DNA of 64,000 bases from Sphingobacterium sp. SGG-5 (GCF_011043525.1 NZ_JAAKGO010000007.1:62001-126000), one strand, 5' to 3'; shown: positions 52,950-62,825, counted from the first letter of the stretch. The notes: generated from the letters alone by a model not told the origin. Translations and numbers: made by a program.

Positions 52950-53226
52950 ATGAAAATGGATACGTACACTAAGACGGTGTTAACAGTAATTGCAATTTGC
53001 TTGTCAATTCTTACATTTAAGGACATAAACCTATTTCCTAAGGCACACGCCCATAATTCACCGCAGAAAACGGAAAACTCGAATTATGGGTGTTCCAATT
53101 AATGCAGATGGCAGTATAAATGTAAGATTAAGCTCAGATCAAGTGGTCGACGTGCGACTTCGGGGAATTGACGAGGCTCCTACTCTGAGGTGGGAGGCAA
53201 TAAATGTACAAGTTAAAAATTATTAG
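52950..53226 (+). pseudogene. Frameshifted small exported protein of a common Bacteroidota type
   Basis: The first 50 codons (52950-53102, TVLTVIAICLSILTFKDINLFPKAHA) give the usual signal-like start. The continuing domain is found in another frame (53086-53226, VPINADGSINVRLSSDQV, then IDVRLRG-like and VNVQVKNY). The two halves overlap around 53086-53102, as if one base was gained or lost. An intact relative would be about 90-100 residues. Function unknown. Confidence 0.6.
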
Positions 53227-53271
53227 GCGTTGTAAAACACATTGGACTACCTCATTTTAACTGTTTCGGTC

Positions 53272-53400
53272 ATGACCGAATTTTGGCCCTACTTGATTCT
53301 ATTCGCTCTAATCATCCTATATAGGATATTCAGACCTCGGATAAAAGGAGCTAACTACATATTTTATCTAAATACATCACAACTTTTCCACATTTTACTT
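53272..53400 (+). pseudogene. N-terminal fragment resembling NERD-type membrane proteins
   Basis: MTEFWPYLILFALIILYRIF followed by RPRIKGAN resembles the start of NERD-domain proteins (one helix, then RIFRPRIKGxxGE). The reading then runs into the tail of the RloB gene on the other strand and loses similarity. Probably cut off when the RloA/RloB pair arrived. Confidence 0.3.
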
Positions 53401-53991
53401 TTTAACGCCCAATACTTTAAAAAACGCAATAAGCTTATGTACCGAAGTATATGGCTGCTGTTCCAAAACAGGCGTCCCCATGTTTCTATTCTCCCTTCTC
53501 TCTGCACGATCGATAGCCTGACCCACATATCCACCAAGCTGTTCAAAATGGTTGAGCTTCGTTTTGTGATAGATGGGCCAAATCTTTTTCAAATACTTCA
53601 AACACTCCTCACCATCCTTAAAAGCTTTACCGCAATCTTCAAAATGAAGGATAAACCAATATTCTAAACTAATGGCGGTAAATGCCAAGTGAAAGCCGTG
53701 CTTTTCCACTTGCTCAAAAACAACTTGTAAATGAGGTGAGTTATCGTGGTCAAAAAATAACCAAACGTCTTCATAGGGGGTTCTCTCCTTTCTGGCCTGC
53801 CTCACCCGCCCTTTCGCCTCTGCGATAAGATTCAATGGATCATTTTTCTTGTGGCGAACGACATCGACGGTAACCGTACGTTGCAACTCACGCGGCAAAA
53901 AAGCTGTACGCAAAGTCTTTGCATACACCTCTTCTGTCACGCCTTCGCAAAGAATCAATACCCGTCTATGTGATACAACTCGCCTTTTCAT
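53395..53991 (-). CDS. rloB: RloB-family protein (TOPRIM-like nuclease partner)
   Basis: A 198-residue protein with the RloB pattern: ILCEGVTEEVYAKTLR (residues 12-26, the TOPRIM-like Glu), FFDHDNSPHL (about 73-82, DxD), and ISLEYWFILHF with a C-terminal YTSVHKLIAFF. RloB is encoded with RloA ATPase in restriction and defence loci. It starts directly after the RloA stop (one base apart), so the two form one unit. Confidence 0.9.
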   Translation of the reverse strand: MKRRVVSHRRVLILCEGVTEEVYAKTLRTAFLPRELQRTVTVDVVRHKKNDPLNLIAEAKGRVRQARKERTPYEDVWLFFDHDNSPHLQVVFEQVEKHGFHLAFTAISLEYWFILHFEDCGKAFKDGEECLKYLKKIWPIYHKTKLNHFEQLGGYVGQAIDRAERRENRNMGTPVLEQQPYTSVHKLIAFFKVLGVKK

Positions 53992-55278
53992 CTAATCCTC
54001 CTGCATTTCGACCAAAAAGTTCTCGTCCTGTATTACCGGAGTTGCCCCTAAGCGCCCGGCCATGTACCATTTATCCAGTGGCGTATCTGCTCGCACTCCC
54101 TCTATATCTGAACAACGGAACATGGTGGAAGCACCACATTCATCTTTCTCCACAAACCATACCTGATCCCGCCGGAACGTATCGTGTGATAACTGGCTCA
54201 CATCATGGGTAGCAAATATCAGTTGAGCACGGTTGCGATTGATATCCGGACGATGGAACAGACGTATCAAAAACGTCGTAATGTCGGGATGTAGATTCTT
54301 CTCCAGTTCATCTACGACCAATACATGTCCTTCTTCGAGTGCTTCGATGATAATACCGCCTAATGCAAATAGGTTTTTGGTACCGGCGGACTCATCCCTT
54401 ACATCAAATGCTTTTTGCCCTACGATCTTCCCTTTTTTGAATACGTTATGATAGGTCTTGATATCATACCTATACCGGTCTAAAAACTTCACTTTGACAT
54501 CGGAAGGAATACTATCCGGAAAATGAAACATATCGGAATTCGTTTCTTCTGCAGAAACCTGTGTTATACCAGTGTCCAGCGCACATATCAACGCATTGAA
54601 TTTACGGGAGAAGCTTGAGCCTGCATCTTCGGCTAGACGGCGAGCGTACAGACGCTTCAAGTCTTCTTCGGCCATACCTTCCAATATCGGATAAATGCGG
54701 AGCTTGCTATCGAAAAAACGATAGGCATCCAATAATAACTCTACATTATTCTCTACGGCTTTGGACAAAAACAATTGGTTGGGAAGGGTCATCCTTTCGA
54801 TCAATTTCTTTCCTCCGCGATAGCTATCGCCAAACTTAATGTCTTTTCCTCTCTCCCGGCTGAAAAGCAAAGATTTATAATTGCCATTGAATATACTCAA
54901 CTCTTCAGTTTCAATCTCTTTACGACTATAAGAGACGATATATTCGTAATGGTTGTCGTTAGAAATATAATCTATCTCAAATTTGACGGAGCGCCCTTGA
55001 CTGTCTTCATCCAATAAGAACGGTTCGTAAGAAGCTATAGTCTTATCCAACTTGAAATCGGCAGATTTGAGCACAAGATATTCCAACGCCTGAAATGCTC
55101 TTAAAAAACCACTTTTACCGGATGCATTTGCTCCATATATCACCGAAGTCGATAAAAGCTTACGGTCTTGTGCTTCGAAATAATTTCCAGTATGCCCCTT
55201 CAAAGCGGACTTGGTCATATCCAATTCGATACGATCACGCATTGACCTGAAGTTTTCTACTGTAAATTTTAACAACAT
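53992..55278 (-). CDS. rloA: RloA-type AAA/ABC ATPase
   Basis: A 428-residue ATPase of the AAA_15/RloA type. N-terminal KFTVENFRSMRDRIEL, Walker A GANASGKS at 49-56, a long middle region, then a late ABC-like signature/Walker B region (LFALGGIIIEALEEGHVLVVDELEKNLHP) and the D-loop/H-switch IFATHDVSQL. It likely senses infection and activates the RloB nuclease, as in other ATPase-TOPRIM defence pairs; that role is inferred. Confidence 0.92.
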   Translation of the reverse strand: MLLKFTVENFRSMRDRIELDMTKSALKGHTGNYFEAQDRKLLSTSVIYGANASGKSGFLRAFQALEYLVLKSADFKLDKTIASYEPFLLDEDSQGRSVKFEIDYISNDNHYEYIVSYSRKEIETEELSIFNGNYKSLLFSRERGKDIKFGDSYRGGKKLIERMTLPNQLFLSKAVENNVELLLDAYRFFDSKLRIYPILEGMAEEDLKRLYARRLAEDAGSSFSRKFNALICALDTGITQVSAEETNSDMFHFPDSIPSDVKVKFLDRYRYDIKTYHNVFKKGKIVGQKAFDVRDESAGTKNLFALGGIIIEALEEGHVLVVDELEKNLHPDITTFLIRLFHRPDINRNRAQLIFATHDVSQLSHDTFRRDQVWFVEKDECGASTMFRCSDIEGVRADTPLDKWYMAGRLGATPVIQDENFLVEMQED

Positions 55279-55778
55279 AACTTTTCTATTAAATCCAATA
55301 CAAATATAGCAATAAAACAGAAATAAATATATTTTTTACCTAAAATATGTTTTTTACAACTTTATTCCCTTCATAAAACAATATAAGCTGGAAATTTAAC
55401 CATTCTCATCGATGAGTTCGTTGGCATTGATTACAAAACTTAATTTCCATACGTTAGATAAAGGATAGAGCCCCGACCAAACCAGATCAGGCGTAAACAA
55501 CGCCTTATTGACTTTGGGACTTATCCTTTAGCAGCTCCTATTTATCGTTCCCTTTTCTAATTGTACATGGCAGGGTATTCTTTGTCGTTGGAAATATTCT
55601 GTAAAACGGAGCTAAGTCTAGCCGTAGCATTTTTTGGCATGGGCAGAGAAAACAAGTTGTGTTGTGATATGACGCTAAAACAACGGTATTCATATTTCCC
55701 ACTTATTTGACCATAAGCCCACTATTTAGCAATACACAATAAAAATCGTATATTCACAATTGAAACCAAGAAATTACG
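55279..55778. other. Gene-free gap after the defence island
   Basis: About 500 bp without a full gene. A short minus-strand stretch around 55560-55625 reads like a protein end (VLQNISNDKEYPAMYN then stop) and may be a relic. GC rises again to the right, so the island edge lies near here. Confidence 0.4.
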
Positions 55779-56942
55779 ATGTCCAATAAAATTTACACCT
55801 ACTACACCTGGCACAAAATTATCATTTTGTGCCTTTCGATCGGTTTGATTTACTTTCTTGCTCACACAACCTACGAAACCTACATAGCCAAAGGGCTATG
55901 TGGATATTTTTGGTTTTTTTCAGTGTTTCTCACGGCACTGGTTATTCTATCCGTGGGCTATATCGCCTATATGATTACTTATAAACTTACAATCCTATCA
56001 GACACATTGCGTCAGCAGAGTATTTTTGGATCGAAAACCATAAGCCGAGCGATTTGGCTTCAGGAGACGTCCAGACCTATTGCTATCCCAATTTTTATCG
56101 ATGGATATGCTACACTCATGCGGGAAAAAGCTATCGCCAATCGGTCTAAGTCTGATGACCTAATGCACCCTCCTACTCCGCCTGTGCCTCCGATCGAGAC
56201 CTATCGGGTGCAGCAACGGCATAGTATCCTTATTGCCCTATCGACGCTACCAGTGATGGCTTATATGCTTGTACAGACACAGGTTGCCCCTTCCTCAATA
56301 CTACACCTTTCTATCTACCTTTTGATAAGTTTTGCGATGGTTTATATATGGTACAGCAACACAAGACTTGACAAAGTGTATTTCCCGCAGGCAACCAGGG
56401 CCATCAACCCACAGCTGCTGCTGATGTGGGGGGGCTGGAACGTGTGTCATACCTCAGGGTTCTTAACTAGGGTTGAGGTACCGAGCTATCTGCCCTTTAT
56501 CATAGCTAGTTTATTGCTGAGTGCGGTCATCCACCTTATCATCAAGCGTAAGAAGTGGTTTTCGGAGGTGTTTTTACGACATCGGTATTTTTATTACGCG
56601 CTCTTCTTGTACCTGCCGATAACTTGGTACAACCTGCTGTTTTCGGTGAATTGTTTATCACCCAATCCGGCAACGACTTCTGTACAGACGACGGTACAGG
56701 CCAAACAATATCTGATTGGGTGGATGCCTTCTTGGGCGATCATGGTGAATGTCTGGAACCCCGATAGCAAAGAAACAATCGAGGTCGTGGCCTCGGTCCA
56801 TAAAAAAATTCAGCCGGGTGATACGGTTTACATAGACGTGAAAAAGGGCCTCTTGGGTGTATCTTGGTATAAAGCGTCGTACCTAGGGCGGGACACTAGT
56901 GAGTTTAGGTATTCGGCGGCGTTACAACAACAGTCGATGTAG
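55779..56942 (+). CDS. Hypothetical membrane protein
   Basis: A 387-residue protein with about seven transmembrane segments (for example LCLSIGLIYFLAHT, FFSVFLTALVILSVGYIAYM, ILHLSIYLLISFAMVYIWY, LPFIIASLLLSAVIHLII, YYALFLYLPITWYNLL). Between segments 2 and 3 is a cytoplasmic loop with Pro-rich PPTPPVPPIETYR. After the last helix a C-terminal periplasmic part (about 315-387, VHKKIQPGDTVYIDVKKG) resembles a small beta-domain. No family recognised; may be an envelope or sensor protein. Confidence 0.7.
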   Translation: MSNKIYTYYTWHKIIILCLSIGLIYFLAHTTYETYIAKGLCGYFWFFSVFLTALVILSVGYIAYMITYKLTILSDTLRQQSIFGSKTISRAIWLQETSRPIAIPIFIDGYATLMREKAIANRSKSDDLMHPPTPPVPPIETYRVQQRHSILIALSTLPVMAYMLVQTQVAPSSILHLSIYLLISFAMVYIWYSNTRLDKVYFPQATRAINPQLLLMWGGWNVCHTSGFLTRVEVPSYLPFIIASLLLSAVIHLIIKRKKWFSEVFLRHRYFYYALFLYLPITWYNLLFSVNCLSPNPATTSVQTTVQAKQYLIGWMPSWAIMVNVWNPDSKETIEVVASVHKKIQPGDTVYIDVKKGLLGVSWYKASYLGRDTSEFRYSAALQQQSM

Positions 56943-57005
56943 ATCTTAAGGGGTGAAAGGCTTGAATGGACTGGCATTGATGCCTCTGATGATTATTGTT
57001 GAAGG

Positions 57006-57182
57006 TTAGGAAACTACATTCTTAAAAAGAAGCCTGACTTTGACCCAAGGAATTATGGATTTCCAAAATTGCTTCCTTTAATAAAGGAGACCAATAAATT
57101 TGAAATTGACGAACGAGATATAGGCGTAAAAAACATCAAGCATATTTACTTAAAACAAAAAATGCCTGCCGTAAAAAAATAA
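57006..57182 (+). pseudogene. LOTUS/OST-HTH domain remnant of a NYN-type protein
   Basis: LGNYILKKKPDFDPRNYGFP, followed by KLLPLIKETNKFEIDER, is the C-terminal OST-HTH/LOTUS pattern of NYN (LabA-like) ribonucleases. There is no start and a stop codon interrupts the frame just upstream, so only the tail is left. The gap 56943-57303 holds nothing else recognisable. Confidence 0.65.
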
Positions 57183-57303
57183 GTGAAACCGTCCTATAGA
57201 GTGTCAAGGTTATGATATCAGAAATCAAAAAAATAGCAGATAACACGAATGTCATCTGCTATAGTATGGCTTGGAAAAGACCGTTTATCTTTCTCTTTAA
57301 ATT

Positions 57304-57495
57304 TTATGCTACGCGTACGTTAACGGCATTAACACCTTTTTTGCCGTTCTCTACGTCAAATGTCACGTCGTCGTTTTCACGAACATCGTCAATCAGACCT
57401 GATGAATGTACGAAAACATCCTGACCACCATCTGTTGGTGTAATAAAACCGAAACCCTTGGTAACGTTAAAGAATTTTACTGTTCCTTGTTGCAT
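57304..57495 (-). CDS. Cold-shock protein (CspA family)
   Basis: A 63-residue single cold-shock domain with RNP1 KGFGFITP and RNP2 DVFVHSSGL, and the usual KFFNVTKGF start. An RNA chaperone that melts structured mRNA; such genes are usually controlled through their own 5' leader. Isolated between two relics; the strand and length are standard. Confidence 0.95.
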   Translation of the reverse strand: MQQGTVKFFNVTKGFGFITPTDGGQDVFVHSSGLIDDVRENDDVTFDVENGKKGVNAVNVRVA

Positions 57496-57867
57496 TGTGT
57501 TATGTATTTATTGATAAATTATTTTTCTTTTTTTGGCTACTGCCGTTATTGCTTCGATCGTGGCATCGCTACGATGGTAATCCCATTTGTTCGCAAGAAA
57601 TGATGTCTGTATTTTTTGTGTGGCTTGAAATAGCCCGGTTCAAAAAGGTACTGCACCCGTTATATTGTCAACAAAAATTAGCAGCTGAAAAAGCGAAGAC
57701 TGAGAGAGAAGAGTGAACTTAACGATTTCAGAAAAGCATTGGCAGAGCCTGATTACGGATTAAATATACGTGTAATTTATTGTAAATGAAAGCATTTTGT
57801 TGTTTTTCTTTTATCAGCTCTTTCATTTTGCTCGTTATAGGTGGAGATTACAAACATCGACAGGCTT
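57496..57867. other. Gap between the cold-shock and desaturase genes
   Basis: No convincing gene. It should contain the long 5' leader and promoter of the cold-shock gene (minus strand). A short plus-strand frame ending KLAAEKAKTEREE may be a gene relic. Confidence 0.4.
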
Positions 57868-58929
57868 CTATCGGGACATACTCCGTATGACCCGGACATG
57901 GGATTTGAATGCCTCCCGGAAAGTTTCGTATTCCACGCTCTTGATACCAAACTCCTTACAGGTCTCCTTTACGATCCTATTGATTGCAGGATAATGTACA
58001 TGGCAGATTTTGGGAAAAAGATGGTGCTCCACCTGGAAATTCAATCCTCCGAGCAACCAAGTCAACACCTTACCCTTAGTGGCAAAATTAGCTGTCGACT
58101 GCACTTGATGTACCATCCATTCTTGCTCAACCTTATCGGCATTTATATTTTTGAATTCCGTTTCTTCAATCACATGCGCAAGCTGGAATACGGTAGCCAA
58201 GCAGATCCCGCACAGTATTCCGGCCACTAACAGCCCAATGAGGGTAGGCAACCATCCGACAACGATCATAGGTATGATTATAAATATACCGAAATGGAAC
58301 ACTTTACTTACCCAAAAGATAACTTTCTCTTTCAGCGGGAAAGCAAATCTTTCGGAGTTTTTACCAAGCTTTTGCCGGAAGTATTTTTCATAGTCCTGAA
58401 AGAAAACCCATGCGAGGTAAGATATGCCATATAGGAAGATAAAGTAGTATCGCTGATACTTGTGATAACTCTTGAGCGTTTGATCGTGATGCACCCGCAT
58501 AAACTTGATCTCAATATCATGGTCCTCTCCCTCGATATTGGTGTACGTATGGTGTGCAATATTATGTTTCAGTTTCCAGAGGTATATATTGCCTCCCACA
58601 AGGTTCAACGAGTACGAGAGAATGGTGTTGATCTTCGTATTGCGCGAAAAAGAATTGTGCCCGGCATCGTGCATGATATTAAAGCCGATTGCTGCAAAAT
58701 TGATCCCCAGGAGCAAACACAATAGGATGCTGATCGGCCAATAAGGCTGCACAAATACCAGAATCGTGTAAAGGCAGATGAGTGAGGAGAAGAGGATGAC
58801 CGCCTTTAAACCGATCCGCCAATCACCTGTTTTAGACTTGCCGCTCACCTTAAAATATTCGTTTATCCTTACTCTGAGCGATTTTGAAAAGAATGTATTT
58901 ACATTGCTGAATTTTATAGATGGTGACAT
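57868..58929 (-). CDS. Membrane fatty-acid desaturase
   Basis: A 353-residue di-iron desaturase with four hydrophobic helices and the three His boxes: HDAGH (87-91), HNIAHH (122-127, HxxxHH type) and QVEHHLFP (about 310-317, typical of front-end/linoleoyl-type enzymes). It introduces a double bond into membrane lipids, probably adjusting fluidity; its place next to the cold-shock gene fits a cold-adaptation role. The N-terminus (before 40) is soluble; no cytochrome b5 fusion. Confidence 0.93.
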   Translation of the reverse strand: MSPSIKFSNVNTFFSKSLRVRINEYFKVSGKSKTGDWRIGLKAVILFSSLICLYTILVFVQPYWPISILLCLLLGINFAAIGFNIMHDAGHNSFSRNTKINTILSYSLNLVGGNIYLWKLKHNIAHHTYTNIEGEDHDIEIKFMRVHHDQTLKSYHKYQRYYFIFLYGISYLAWVFFQDYEKYFRQKLGKNSERFAFPLKEKVIFWVSKVFHFGIFIIIPMIVVGWLPTLIGLLVAGILCGICLATVFQLAHVIEETEFKNINADKVEQEWMVHQVQSTANFATKGKVLTWLLGGLNFQVEHHLFPKICHVHYPAINRIVKETCKEFGIKSVEYETFREAFKSHVRVIRSMSR

Positions 58930-58980
58930 GTGGAATTATTAACGGTAATAAAAAAGATAAGAGCAGCCTCATTTAAGGGT

Positions 58981-59103
58981 CTATTTCTTTTTCTTGCTAA
59001 ACACATTTGCTGTGGTTTCTTTTGAAGTCGAATCTTTCTCCTGTTGGTAAGAAGATTGTTTCTTCTCTTTCGTACTTTTTGCTTTTTTCTGATCTTTACT
59101 CAT
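58981..59103 (-). CDS. 40-residue lysine-rich small protein
   Basis: A 40-residue highly charged protein (MSKDQKKAKSTKEKKQSSYQ... VFSKKKK), upstream of the desaturase on the same strand. Composition is far from random for this base content and similar tiny Lys-rich proteins occur near stress genes in Bacteroidota. Function unknown. Confidence 0.55.
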   Translation of the reverse strand: MSKDQKKAKSTKEKKQSSYQQEKDSTSKETTANVFSKKKK

Positions 59104-59414
59104 GATGGGTATACTTTATACTGTTAGTTTTCTCGCTTACCAATCGTGTCCTACGATCGGCCGTTGGCAGGCTGGACCTGCCCTGTGGACAAATCAGTAA
59201 GCTGTCCTTGCGATTTGAGAAATGTTACTTGCTTTAAAAAGAAAGGGATTGTCACAGGACAATCTAAAAAATTTCAGGATAAAACAACATATTCTATTTC
59301 ATGCCTGATCTGCTGAATGGGGGTTAAGTAAGTAGCAGACCTCTTTGCTAAAGGTAATGATAATAATTGACATTCAGTTAATTATGTTTGTTAAATTGTG
59401 AAATTTCAGCTCGG
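59104..59414. other. Gap after the glycosyltransferase gene
   Basis: I see nothing coding in this stretch; it holds the promoter for the small Lys-rich gene. Confidence 0.4.
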
Positions 59415-61640
59415 CTACGCATAGGGTTCCATTATAAGTCTGGCCATTAGATAACTCAGGGTTGATTCTGCACCCTGATTGATATTGACCGTATCCTCTT
59501 CTATTCCATCAAAGCAGCCTCCGGTAACAGGATTGTAAACGATTTGTCCAAGATGGTTCCGGCCCAGGAACCATTCGAATGCATAGCGCATCATTTCTCT
59601 ATAGCGATACTCCCGACTAACTTTGTAGAACCGTTCCAATGCCATGATTGTATAGGCCACGTCGATAGGCTGTTCCCCTCCCTTGGTATCTGTTCCGGGA
59701 ATTCCACGCTGTGCCCAACCTTTATTGGATATGACATGGATTTCGCCATCTGTCATGATCTTGCTAAGCAAAAAATCAAACGATCTGTATGCAACTTCTT
59801 TATAAATGCTACGCCCTGTAACTTGGTATGTAGCGAGCAATGCTTCAGGAATAGCACTGTTGCCGTAAGTCAGGTAGGACTCATACCACCGCCAGTCCGT
59901 TGAGCTTTCATGATCATACATGGCTACCAAACGGTCTGCCAATATCTTTAACACATTAATATAGCGATTTTGCTTCAGAAAGCTCAATCCTTTGATCGTA
60001 AAGGACATAGACCTTGTCGAGTGATAGGACAGAAAATGATGCGATGTCCGTTCCAACAATTCATTTGCGAGCGCGACTAATTCTTCGGGCAGCATATCAG
60101 ACATGCCAATGATCTCGCCCAATGCCCATACTGCCCGACCATTTGCGTCTTCCAGATTTTCCTGTTGGTTCTGATCGGTAAAATGGCCTCGCTGATCTAC
60201 ATAATTCAGAAACGTCCCGTCATCTTGTACACAGTATGCGATAAATTGTAGGTATTTCTGGATCAGGGCCAGATCGCTGTATGATTCAAATATCCTGTAG
60301 TGGTGCAGCATAGCGATCAGGGCACGAGCATTATCGTCGAGCGCATAACCACTTTTCAAATCGGGTGTACTGATATTGGCAAACTGTACAAACCCAATAT
60401 CCGTTGTCATGCGGTGTATGTGACCCAGATTGATCGGTGGAATAGCATATATTATCCTTCGCTGCTCGCCGGCAAGATTTTCGAACAGATTGACATGTGC
60501 CAATGCGGTGTTCTGCCACGATGTGGCCACCATTTTTTGCAGATTGATATGCCGGATCCTTTCAAGTCTTGACGTATCGTCCATTATCTGGTTGACGGCA
60601 TCAGCCAATTGACCGGGAGCTTCATAGTCGATCATGATCCCCATGTCTTCTTTCAACACTTCACGCACATGGGGTATCGGTGTTGACACGATCGGACAGC
60701 CCGAGCTCAATGCATAGGAGAAGGTACCGCTGACGGCCTGAAGGGGGTCTTTTGAAGTAAAAAGGTATACATCCGTAATCTGCAGGTATGACAGCAGATC
60801 TTCCGTTGATAAAAATTCATTGACAAATCGCACGTGATCGGCGATCTGGTATCGATCCACCAATTCTTTAAGCATATCCCTATAGCGTTCTCCTTCCTGT
60901 TGGATCAGAGCAGGATGTGTAATGCCAAGAATGAGGAACATGACATTTGGTGCCCTGGCAATGATCGCAGGAAGTGCCTGCAACGTTGTTTCGATGCTTT
61001 TTCCAGGGCCTAAGAGACCAAATGTACTCAGTACTTTCCTATCGGTCAGATCATACCGCCGACGGATCTCGTTCTTATCGACTGCAGGTGCTAAGTGGGT
61101 ACCATGAGGTATCACGATAATTTTGTCGGCCGATATTTGATAATCGTTGATCAGGATGCTTGCTGAACTCCGGGTCATGACCGAGACGCGGGAACAGGCT
61201 TCCGTTAGGGCTTTCACCTTTTCGGCCAACAGTGGGTCCGGTGAAGGCAGTACGGTATGGAAAGTAAGTACCACGGGCTTCTCCAGATTGCTGATGAACG
61301 AGAGAAAAGCCACCTCTTGATCTTTGAACAGCCCGAATTCATGCTGGACACATACCATATCGATATCCGCAGAAGTGTTAATATATTCCATAAGGCGATC
61401 AAACGAACCGGGACCTGAAACGTCCAGTTTCTGAGGCGTATCAAACTGATAGGCATGTCCAGCACCCTCGTTCTCGATCGGTATGGGTATAAGGTTAAAA
61501 GAATGGAATTTGCCTGCGATGGCCCTCATGAGGTCCGTAGTATAGGTAGCGATACCGCATGCGCGTGGGGGAAAAGTCGAAAGGAAGCCTATTCCTTTTT
61601 TTGATGTAGATGCCATGATCTTGAAGTTAGAACCTTGCAT
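59415..61640 (-). CDS. GT4-type glycosyltransferase fused to a helical glycosidase-like domain
   Basis: A 741-residue two-domain protein. The N-terminal GT-B glycosyltransferase (about 10-390) has GFLSTFPPRACGIATYTTDLM, the sugar-nucleotide site LGPGKSIETTLQALP, and EDLLSYLQITDVYLFTSKDPLQAVSGTFSYALSSGCPIVS. The C-terminal part (about 410-741) is all-helical with (ALDDNARALIAMLHH, DWRWYESYLTYGNSAIPEALL, NINQGAESTLSYL), resembling (alpha/alpha)6 glycosidase folds. The start could also be the ATG at 61616 (MASTSKKG). Mannose- or oligosaccharide-related function is likely, substrate unknown. Confidence 0.85.
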   Translation of the reverse strand: MQGSNFKIMASTSKKGIGFLSTFPPRACGIATYTTDLMRAIAGKFHSFNLIPIPIENEGAGHAYQFDTPQKLDVSGPGSFDRLMEYINTSADIDMVCVQHEFGLFKDQEVAFLSFISNLEKPVVLTFHTVLPSPDPLLAEKVKALTEACSRVSVMTRSSASILINDYQISADKIIVIPHGTHLAPAVDKNEIRRRYDLTDRKVLSTFGLLGPGKSIETTLQALPAIIARAPNVMFLILGITHPALIQQEGERYRDMLKELVDRYQIADHVRFVNEFLSTEDLLSYLQITDVYLFTSKDPLQAVSGTFSYALSSGCPIVSTPIPHVREVLKEDMGIMIDYEAPGQLADAVNQIMDDTSRLERIRHINLQKMVATSWQNTALAHVNLFENLAGEQRRIIYAIPPINLGHIHRMTTDIGFVQFANISTPDLKSGYALDDNARALIAMLHHYRIFESYSDLALIQKYLQFIAYCVQDDGTFLNYVDQRGHFTDQNQQENLEDANGRAVWALGEIIGMSDMLPEELVALANELLERTSHHFLSYHSTRSMSFTIKGLSFLKQNRYINVLKILADRLVAMYDHESSTDWRWYESYLTYGNSAIPEALLATYQVTGRSIYKEVAYRSFDFLLSKIMTDGEIHVISNKGWAQRGIPGTDTKGGEQPIDVAYTIMALERFYKVSREYRYREMMRYAFEWFLGRNHLGQIVYNPVTGGCFDGIEEDTVNINQGAESTLSYLMARLIMEPYA

Positions 61641-62028
61641 ACTTTCGTCTCGTATTATTACAAGGTCTGCACGTAGGAAGGGTCATCAAGGTACGGAATA
61701 AAAAGGACAATTTGCGAAAAAACAATATGATATGTTTCCTAGCTATTGCGAGTACCCTCACGCATACCCGATATAACAAGAGCACCCGAAGCTGCTCGCT
61801 TCACAAATATCAGACAGATATTCTTTTGGGTTCAATAACATATCTGGCAATAGGATATGCTGTCAAATCTACCAATTGGAATGGAGTTTAGCTATGAATT
61901 AGGAATTCATCATAAATGAATCATTTTATTAAACTTCTCCGAAAGATCTATTTTTAATCCCATAGTAAATACGCTCTGCTCTTTATGACCTACGGCATCT
62001 TTTCCAAACGAAATTCTTTGTTCGCTAT
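61641..62028. other. Gene-free gap left of the WYL remnant
   Basis: No gene seen; it holds the promoter of the glycosyltransferase gene (minus strand). Confidence 0.4.
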
Positions 62029-62301
62029 ATATTTCCCTATCATCTTCGTGAGTATAATAACAGGTGGTTTCTATTCGGAAGAAACAAAGATTATCTCACC
62101 TTGACCAACTTAGCACCTGACCGCATCCTATCTATAGCGGATGGGAAACACCCTTATATAGAAAACACAGAATGGGATTTTAACGAGTATTTCGAAGACA
62201 TCGTAGGTGTATCGTTCGAGTCAAATCAAGTCGAAAAAATAAGATTACTTGTGCGGACGCAAGGCACACGTCGTGCCGATAGCACACTATTCTACTTCTA
62301 A
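62029..62301 (+). pseudogene. WYL-domain regulator remnant
   Basis: In one frame: FPYHLREYNNRWFLFGRNKD, then YLTLTNLAPDRI, then EYFEDIVGVSFES. These are the middle strands of a WYL domain, a ligand-sensing part of defence and stress regulators. There is no N-terminal DNA-binding part or proper start, and the end is replaced by unrelated sequence. A truncated relic. Confidence 0.7.
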
Positions 62302-62320
62302 TACGAATCCAATATTCTGC

Positions 62321-62530
62321 CAAAGCCCTTTGTTCGTTATTTTATCAAAACAGGGAAAAGATATTGAAAAAATCGCGAAACTTGGAATACATAGTGGCCA
62401 GAACGAAAAGGAAGTTCTTTTTAAGCCCAACTCAAAATTTAGGGTCTTACAAATAACAAACGAAAATAATAGGATAACGATTACATTGGAGGAGATAAAT
62501 TTCTATTATATCCAAATGCATATAATTTAG
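62321..62530 (+). pseudogene. C-terminal fragment of an ADP-ribosyltransferase-like (MuF-type) protein
   Basis: In another frame from the WYL relic: FVILSKQGKDIEKIAKLG, HSGQNEKEVLFKPNSKFRVL, ITITLEEI. The pattern E-x-E/EVLF-x-P-x-[ST]-x-F-x-V is typical for the end of phage-encoded ADP-ribosyltransferases. Only the last third remains. The WYL relic and this fragment appear to be joined by a deletion. Confidence 0.6.
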
Positions 62531-62606
62531 TTTGAAAAATCATTTCTATATGTTTTTACATATAAAATGATAATTTTGCTTAAATTCGTTGCAAAAGCAT
62601 ATAGTC

Positions 62607-62825
62607 ATGATGGTACTTGCAGATTTTGTAAAGCAAAAAAGAAAGGAAGTAAATCTTACACAGGAAGAGTTTGCTGAACGGGCCGGTGTTGCCCTTACAG
62701 TCATACGGAAAATAGAACAGGGTAAGGAAAATATGAATCTTGAAAAGGTTAACCAGGTGCTCAAAATGTTCGGACATATTTTAGCTCCCGTGAATGCAAA
62801 GGAGCTATTTAGTACAAAGGAGTAA
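62607..62825 (+). CDS. hipB: HipB-like XRE antitoxin/regulator
   Basis: A 72-residue XRE protein from the ATG at 62607 (VLADFVKQKRKEVNLTQEEFAERAGVALTVIRKIEQGK), with a C-terminal NQVLKMFGHILAP strand typical of HipB. It precedes HipS by 2 bases. As in other hip loci it should repress the operon together with its partner. Confidence 0.88.
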   Translation: MMVLADFVKQKRKEVNLTQEEFAERAGVALTVIRKIEQGKENMNLEKVNQVLKMFGHILAPVNAKELFSTKE

